NCBI GenBank assembly: GCA_949775045.1
Contig: OX459096.1
Span: forward strand, 34,576,371 to 34,640,370
DNA length: 64,000 nt
Source of the DNA: Metridium senile
Taxonomy: Eukaryota > Cnidaria > Anthozoa > Actiniaria > Metridiidae
Reading direction: 5' to 3'
In this document: one piece after another, positions 60,201 to 64,000 of the stretch
Layout: every line of letters starts with the position of its first letter
Position numbering within the stretch: position 1 is the stretch's first letter
Notes under the pieces: model-generated
The model's database searches: none
The model's input: the letters and a program-made list of their open reading frames with translations, nothing else
What the model was told of the DNA's origin: nothing
Translations under genes and position numbers: made by a program

Positions 60201-61321
60201 CATATCAAACTGTCTTATAAGTTATTTATTATCCAACAATCAGAAAAAAATAGTTTTTTGCTTTTTAAAATGCAAAATATTTTTTACTTGAAAGGCTTTT
60301 CATAGATGAGTAAAAATACTGATTGCTGTATATTTTTAATTAATCCAAGTTGGATGATAAAGAAAGCTATTTACTGTGGTTCTCAATATTCTGTGACGTA
60401 CTGGCTTAAAACAGTTGTGAAATTACATTTCATGCTTTTGAATGGCGGCAGTGAAAAACCAAATCCAACAGGCAACTATTGAGTTCACAGAAAATTGAGA
60501 TTCCCAGTAAAAAATGTTGGTAAAATATTTATTTAGATCCATATGTAACATCTAATGTTTCTTTAAATTGTATTACTTGTACAAATCAGGGGTGGTAAGG
60601 GCACAGTTCAAAACAATTATAATTAAGAATGATCATGGCTTCCAGAAATTATTAATTAAAAGGATGATCAAGACTCACAGAAACTATTGAGCATTCATTT
60701 ATTTCCTGATTCACAAAGATTAGGTAGTCACTCCAAGTTTAGAACATGCTCGATCATCAGTGACTTAAGAAATTAAAGAAAATTCAAGAATTGAATATTG
60801 TTATATGTCAACCAAATATCTTATACTCCACTCACCTGAACCGAACTCACTTGGTCTTTTTGAACTGTTAATCAAAATGAATAAAGAACTTAATGAAGAT
60901 TTGTAGACTGTCGAATACCAATATGGCCCAATAAATCGAATTAATTCAGAATTGAATTGAATTTTTTTATTATACCAATAATGTTTTTTTTTTATTGATA
61001 TTTGTCGGTACACAATGCAACAGGAGCTGAGAATACAGGGCAAAGCCCCAATTGATATCCAACCCTTAAGAAGTTACAAAAATTAATGATAAATGAATAA
61101 AATAATAAAATGTATGTGTATAGTGTTAAGGCGGACAGTAGAGGCTGATTTTGTTGTGATAGTGTGTAGAGAAGAGTTTTCAACTGGAGAAGACTGGTAG
61201 CTTGCTTAACAGCTTTAGTTTTACAGTCCTGGGTAAATTAAAAGAGCCAGTAAAGTAGTACAAAAGTGTGAGAGTACAAAAGTAGTTATATATATAATGT
61301 ATAAACTTGCCTTTTTTCCAT
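51261..61321 (-). CDS. Schlafen-family protein with AlbA_2 core and SF1 helicase domain
   Basis: Exons in transcript order: tentative 61311-61321 and 60836-60864, then 58556-59644, 58125-58229, 55187-55934 and 51261-52179; all phases join to 966 codons (2901 nt with stop). The large first exon has an acidic low-complexity lead, then a Schlafen/AlbA_2 core near residues 220-340 with SVEYKEL and GGDVYFGISDDG; the acidic residues match positions of the tRNA/rRNA-nuclease site of vertebrate SLFN11/13-type proteins (to be aligned). The third and fourth exons carry IDRFWGVNLG and Walker A GPPGSGKT (about residue 620). The last holds Walker B-like ADEVQ (about 703) and a C-terminal helicase block ending near SLCSRAKLRLILIL. 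Length is near vertebrate long Schlafens (about 900). Role inferred: RNA cleavage or restriction of foreign nucleic acids. Two GC donors (58555, 61310) are needed; the first two exons are uncertain. Confidence 0.83.
52614..52724. mobile_element. 111-bp insertion with 9-bp TSD in left arm
   Basis: The left arm is interrupted relative to the right arm (54480-54520) by a segment starting AGACTTGCC and ending GAAAGTCTAA, flanked by GGATTGCCT on both sides (52605-52613 and 52725-52733). The uninterrupted right arm proves the insertion. A 9-bp duplication again suggests a Mutator-like MITE. Confidence 0.85.
53440..54428. mobile_element. 989-bp TTAA-flanked element in right arm
   Basis: Ends GGTTACGGTCCACGTTCGCGG-like and GGTTACCGTTCGCGG (inverted) continue to CTCTCAGTTAAAA and further inner inverted blocks (AAAACCGTGTCCAGTTTTTT / AAAAAACTGGACACGGTTTT). 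TTAA lies on both sides. The left arm at 52795 shows the empty site CCTTTAATTTC. A shorter relative is at 57480-58014. Confidence 0.83.
55985..57253. mobile_element. 1.27-kb inverted-repeat element next to a Schlafen exon
   Basis: Arms of about 125 bp (TACCACTATGTTCATAACTA and inverse; GACGTCACG...; CAATCATTTCGGTAGACGTC) at 55985-56112 and 57122-57253. A SINE lies inside. The left arm starts about 50 bp upstream of the splice acceptor of exon 55187-55934. Confidence 0.8.
56718..57100 (+). mobile_element. tRNA-derived SINE, copy 2 (full length)
   Basis: tRNA-like head with A box TGGTCTAGTGG and B box GGTTCGATTCC, then the shared body (CCTTGGGCAAGACACTTCAC, TATATAAGGTGGACGTAAA, GGGGATTGTCTCCCGGCAC) and an AAAATAAAAT tail. 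Less decayed than the copy at 22040. Confidence 0.88.
57480..58014. mobile_element. Relative of the 989-bp TTAA element
   Basis: Shares GACTGT(A/G)TATGTTT, AAAACCGTGTC, TTGATAAAATGCTTA and AATTTTTAACTGAGA(T/G) blocks in order with 53440-54428 and has its own inverted symmetry (CCTCCTTCGAGG... to ...CCACGAAGGTGG). It lies in the Schlafen intron 55935-58124. Confidence 0.75.
59780..60310. repeat. Dispersed repeat with several copies of AACAGTTTGATATGTAATATGG
   Basis: Related to 40285-40490. The AACAGTTTG(A/C)T motif recurs in both orientations about four times, with GAAGAGCC-containing inverted arms (60070 and 60155). It lies in the intron 59645-60835 of the Schlafen gene model. Confidence 0.75.
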
Positions 61322-64000
61322 GATGAAAAGGAAGTTCTTCAGGTCACACTAGATACTGTTCTGTCACCCTGGTGGATTAAAAAGAAAACCTCAATATCAG
61401 CATTAACTTTGAATTGACATTGATTTTAGGAGGGAGGCTGGGGATGGGGAGGGGAGTGTTGTATCTTCAACATTGCAAAAAAAGACTGAAGGCATTTACA
61501 TCACCGCAACAATGCACTTTGAGAATTCTTTCATCAAAATACCACAAAAATATTGATTATAAGAATGCCTTTCGTCCAATGTTTATAACATAAATTAGTC
61601 AAATTTAAATTGGATCGGAAACTTCTGTCGGTCTTCAAAAAGCTTGTTCATATGACATCTTGCAAAGTTGTAAGAGAGAGGTAAAGAGAGGTTTAAGAGG
61701 ATTTACTGTAATTTGATCATATTCTCTCTTGTGTAGTTGTATCAACATGCATTAAAAACTAATTCATTGATGTCTTAGGTATATTCAGCAAAAAGTTACA
61801 AATATAATTTAAAAAGTAAAAAGTTTAATATATTGATATGACATAATTTTAGTCTAAACTTCAATTTTCAACAAGATAAAGGCATAAATCAGATTAAGTT
61901 TTAACAGAAGAAATTTTGCAAATTGTACGACGTTTAATTTAGATGTACAAGACTCAGGGGAGGAGGGGTACTCCGTTTTTGGTGCTTCATTTAGGGTACA
62001 CAATATTGTACAAAAGTGATTTTTAGGGTCATTTTTTGCTTGGCTAAGTTACTAGAAATACATTTCGCCTACAAGAATATTGTCTCTTGAAATCAATTTT
62101 TCCTCTTGAAAGGAATTTTTGCTTCCAGAGCAAGCTTCCATCTGACTCATTTCGTTGAACAAAGATATCATGCAAAACATTTTGTAGCCTGTGCTGTATG
62201 CAACTAAATGGTGCAAGTCTGGAGTGAATCGTCCAGCCCCCATCTTTTGGCCCTGCCCAGTTTTCTCAGGCAATGACTGTCAACCATTTTTTAACAATTT
62301 ATAATTTTTTTTTTGAAACAATATTTCAGGCCGTTTCAGAAACCTAAATAACAGTACTTTCATGTGAAAGAATGAGTAAAACTATGTAATTCTGCAAAAT
62401 TTCAAGTTTAACCATGCAAGTTTTTGCTGCCAAGATATGAACAATTTTATATGCTATTTTTTCAACCTTGTTCAGTCCCAGGGCCCTCTCCTTTCGCCCC
62501 ACCCAAAAGCGAAGGGAGAGGGCCTTGGGAACGTGGTTGCTATTTTTTTAGTAAGGATGTATGGAGCCGCCATGTTGAAGTATATATAGCCTATGTACAG
62601 CAACACAGGCTAGTTGGATTACAGCTTGTGTGCACCAACATGGCGGACAAAAGTTCAGGCATCAAATTACAGTTTGACTCAAACTAAAACGCTTTTGAGG
62701 TGAACAGTTTAACAATTTCGTTTATTAATCAGCCAAAAAAGATGACATTTGTGGTTAATTTATATCTTTTTACAATTTTTGAAGCTACTGCCTCCATATA
62801 TGGAGGCGTAGCTTCTATGTCATCATGCATGTAAGCAAGCAAGTAACTCTGACTATTACGCATGCGCAAAATTTTCAGACGTGAGGAAAAACTATGTACC
62901 TTGAACTATTTCCTCTAGAGTATTTACTTGATCGTGACTTAACATCACATTTTAATATCTTGATCAAGCTAACCAAGTCAACATGTTTACGCTATTTGGA
63001 AAGGCATCAATGCATTTCTTGCTTGAATATTCTTGATAAATAGTACTGCTCGAATATCCATGGTCAAATATTCGGTGGCCGTCTGAAAGTCATTTATCGG
63101 GGTAAGTTACTGTTCTATTTCCAATGTTTTTTTAGAACTTTGCATTTGCAAACTGGGATATACTTCATAGAAAGTGTCAAACGTTTAAATTTATCGATTT
63201 TTTCATGCATTTTAACTCTCGGTTGAGATTTTTACGGCTCGATTCCCTTGGCAATCTTAACCATTTATGCTTCCACGACCATGCAGATATAAATTGTCGA
63301 GTGAACAAATTGGCTTTGTATTGTTTCTTTATTGTTGTTGTTGTTTTTTTATTTTAAATAACTGTTTGAAACTGAAACGGAATGATAAGAGTTTGTCAAC
63401 CGAGAGCACAGGCAGCCCAACTATTCTCTTTGAGGATTTTTTTTAATGACAATAAAGTTATTTTTAACCGCGCGCCGAGCGAAATACATATTGAGCGAGT
63501 GGGTGGGGTTCCTGTGGTGTATTTGTTTGAAAGCTCGCGGATGGGATTCCTGTGGCTTTTTGCAAGCCATTTTTCCGTCAAAGTCACGCGGTGTTGAAGA
63601 GGGAGGTATTTTGACAAGGTATGAAACTCGGTCACATGACAAATTTAGTTTCGCACGTAGTAAATCAGCCATGGGAGAAAATTTTAATTTTTTTCCGATT
63701 ATATAAACTTTATGTTGATCTTCAACTACAGTAAAAAGTATGATAATCTCCGACCTCAGCAAAAGGGTTAAAATTAATTTATAAAAAGGGCAGCATGGAA
63801 CCGAGGTGCGCCGCAGGTTGCTAGGGCAGGGACTTCTGGTTTCAGTCGGATTTTTACAATCGTGGAGCAATCGTGAAAATATTGATCGAGCGGCGGTGTT
63901 GCAAAAAAGATACCACATTCACAGAAAAAGTTGGCGATTACTTTCTTGCATTTAACTTATGGATTGTTAAAATGACTTTAAATTGAAAATTACAATACAG
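61322..64000. other. No gene recognised; scattered repeats
   Basis: I find no supportable exon. Noted: a fragment with GGGGTACTCCGTTTTTGG (about 61970) resembling poly-G MITE ends, a hairpin at 62461-62540, and a repeat at 63490-63660 shared with 46050-46200. Short frames near 63421-63918 overlap that repeat and are not credible genes. Confidence 0.5.
62468..62538. repeat. Hairpin of GGGCCCTCTCC arms
   Basis: CCCAGGGCCCTCTCCTTTCGC pairs with GCGAAGGGAGAGGGCCTTGGG (each arm about 20 bp) across a short spacer; probable MITE remnant. Confidence 0.75.

Noticed and set aside
63421..63918. 165-codon frame on the minus strand
   Set aside because: It overlaps a dispersed repeat shared with 46050-46200; composition and lack of recognisable motifs argue against a gene.

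Overview
This is a gene-sparse, AT-rich, intron-rich animal nuclear window. All genes are spliced with GT-AG introns plus a few GC-AG candidates. Conserved products are Arp3 and a motile-cilium protein. The repeat landscape of palindromic MITEs, poly-G-ended elements, tRNA-derived SINEs and a short exon of the MASRF type common in cnidarian repeats suggests a cnidarian, probably an anthozoan. That assignment is inference from repeat style, not proof.

Layout. (1) 0.7-9.06 kb, minus strand: the complete Arp3 gene, 16 coding exons and 418 codons, with a 2.2-kb TTAA-flanked DNA transposon in one intron. (2) 9.58-11.03 kb, minus: a single-exon 482-codon gene of unknown function with an 18-residue tandem repeat. 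(3) 11.03-11.62 kb: a head-to-head promoter interval with a candidate RFX X-box. (4) 11.9-37.24 kb, plus: a complete CFAP65 (CCDC108) gene of 47 coding exons. All phases join to about 1749 codons, and its introns are filled with microsatellites, minisatellites and MITEs. (5) 37.2-39.0 kb: intergenic repeats. (6) 39.05-44.8 kb, minus: a small C2HC/C2H2 zinc-finger gene rebuilt from four short phase-compatible exons. Its large intron holds a LINE relic and several MITEs. (7) 44.8-51.2 kb: an intergenic transposon graveyard, dominated by a 3.8-kb element with about 100-bp terminal inverted repeats and a perfect 9-bp target duplication (Mutator-like), which carries gene-like fragments. (8) 51.26-61.3 kb, minus: a full-length Schlafen-type gene (AlbA_2/Schlafen core plus SF1 helicase), interrupted by nested fold-back transposons. 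(9) 61.3-64 kb: no gene recognised.

The genes are not an operon. The only functional link visible is the shared promoter between CFAP65 and the unknown 482-codon gene. Arp3 is housekeeping (actin branching), CFAP65 is motile-cilium, and the Schlafen gene is a candidate RNA- or nucleic-acid-targeting defence factor. The most interesting content is the Schlafen gene, the element carrying gene fragments, and several MITE families whose target duplications can be read directly.
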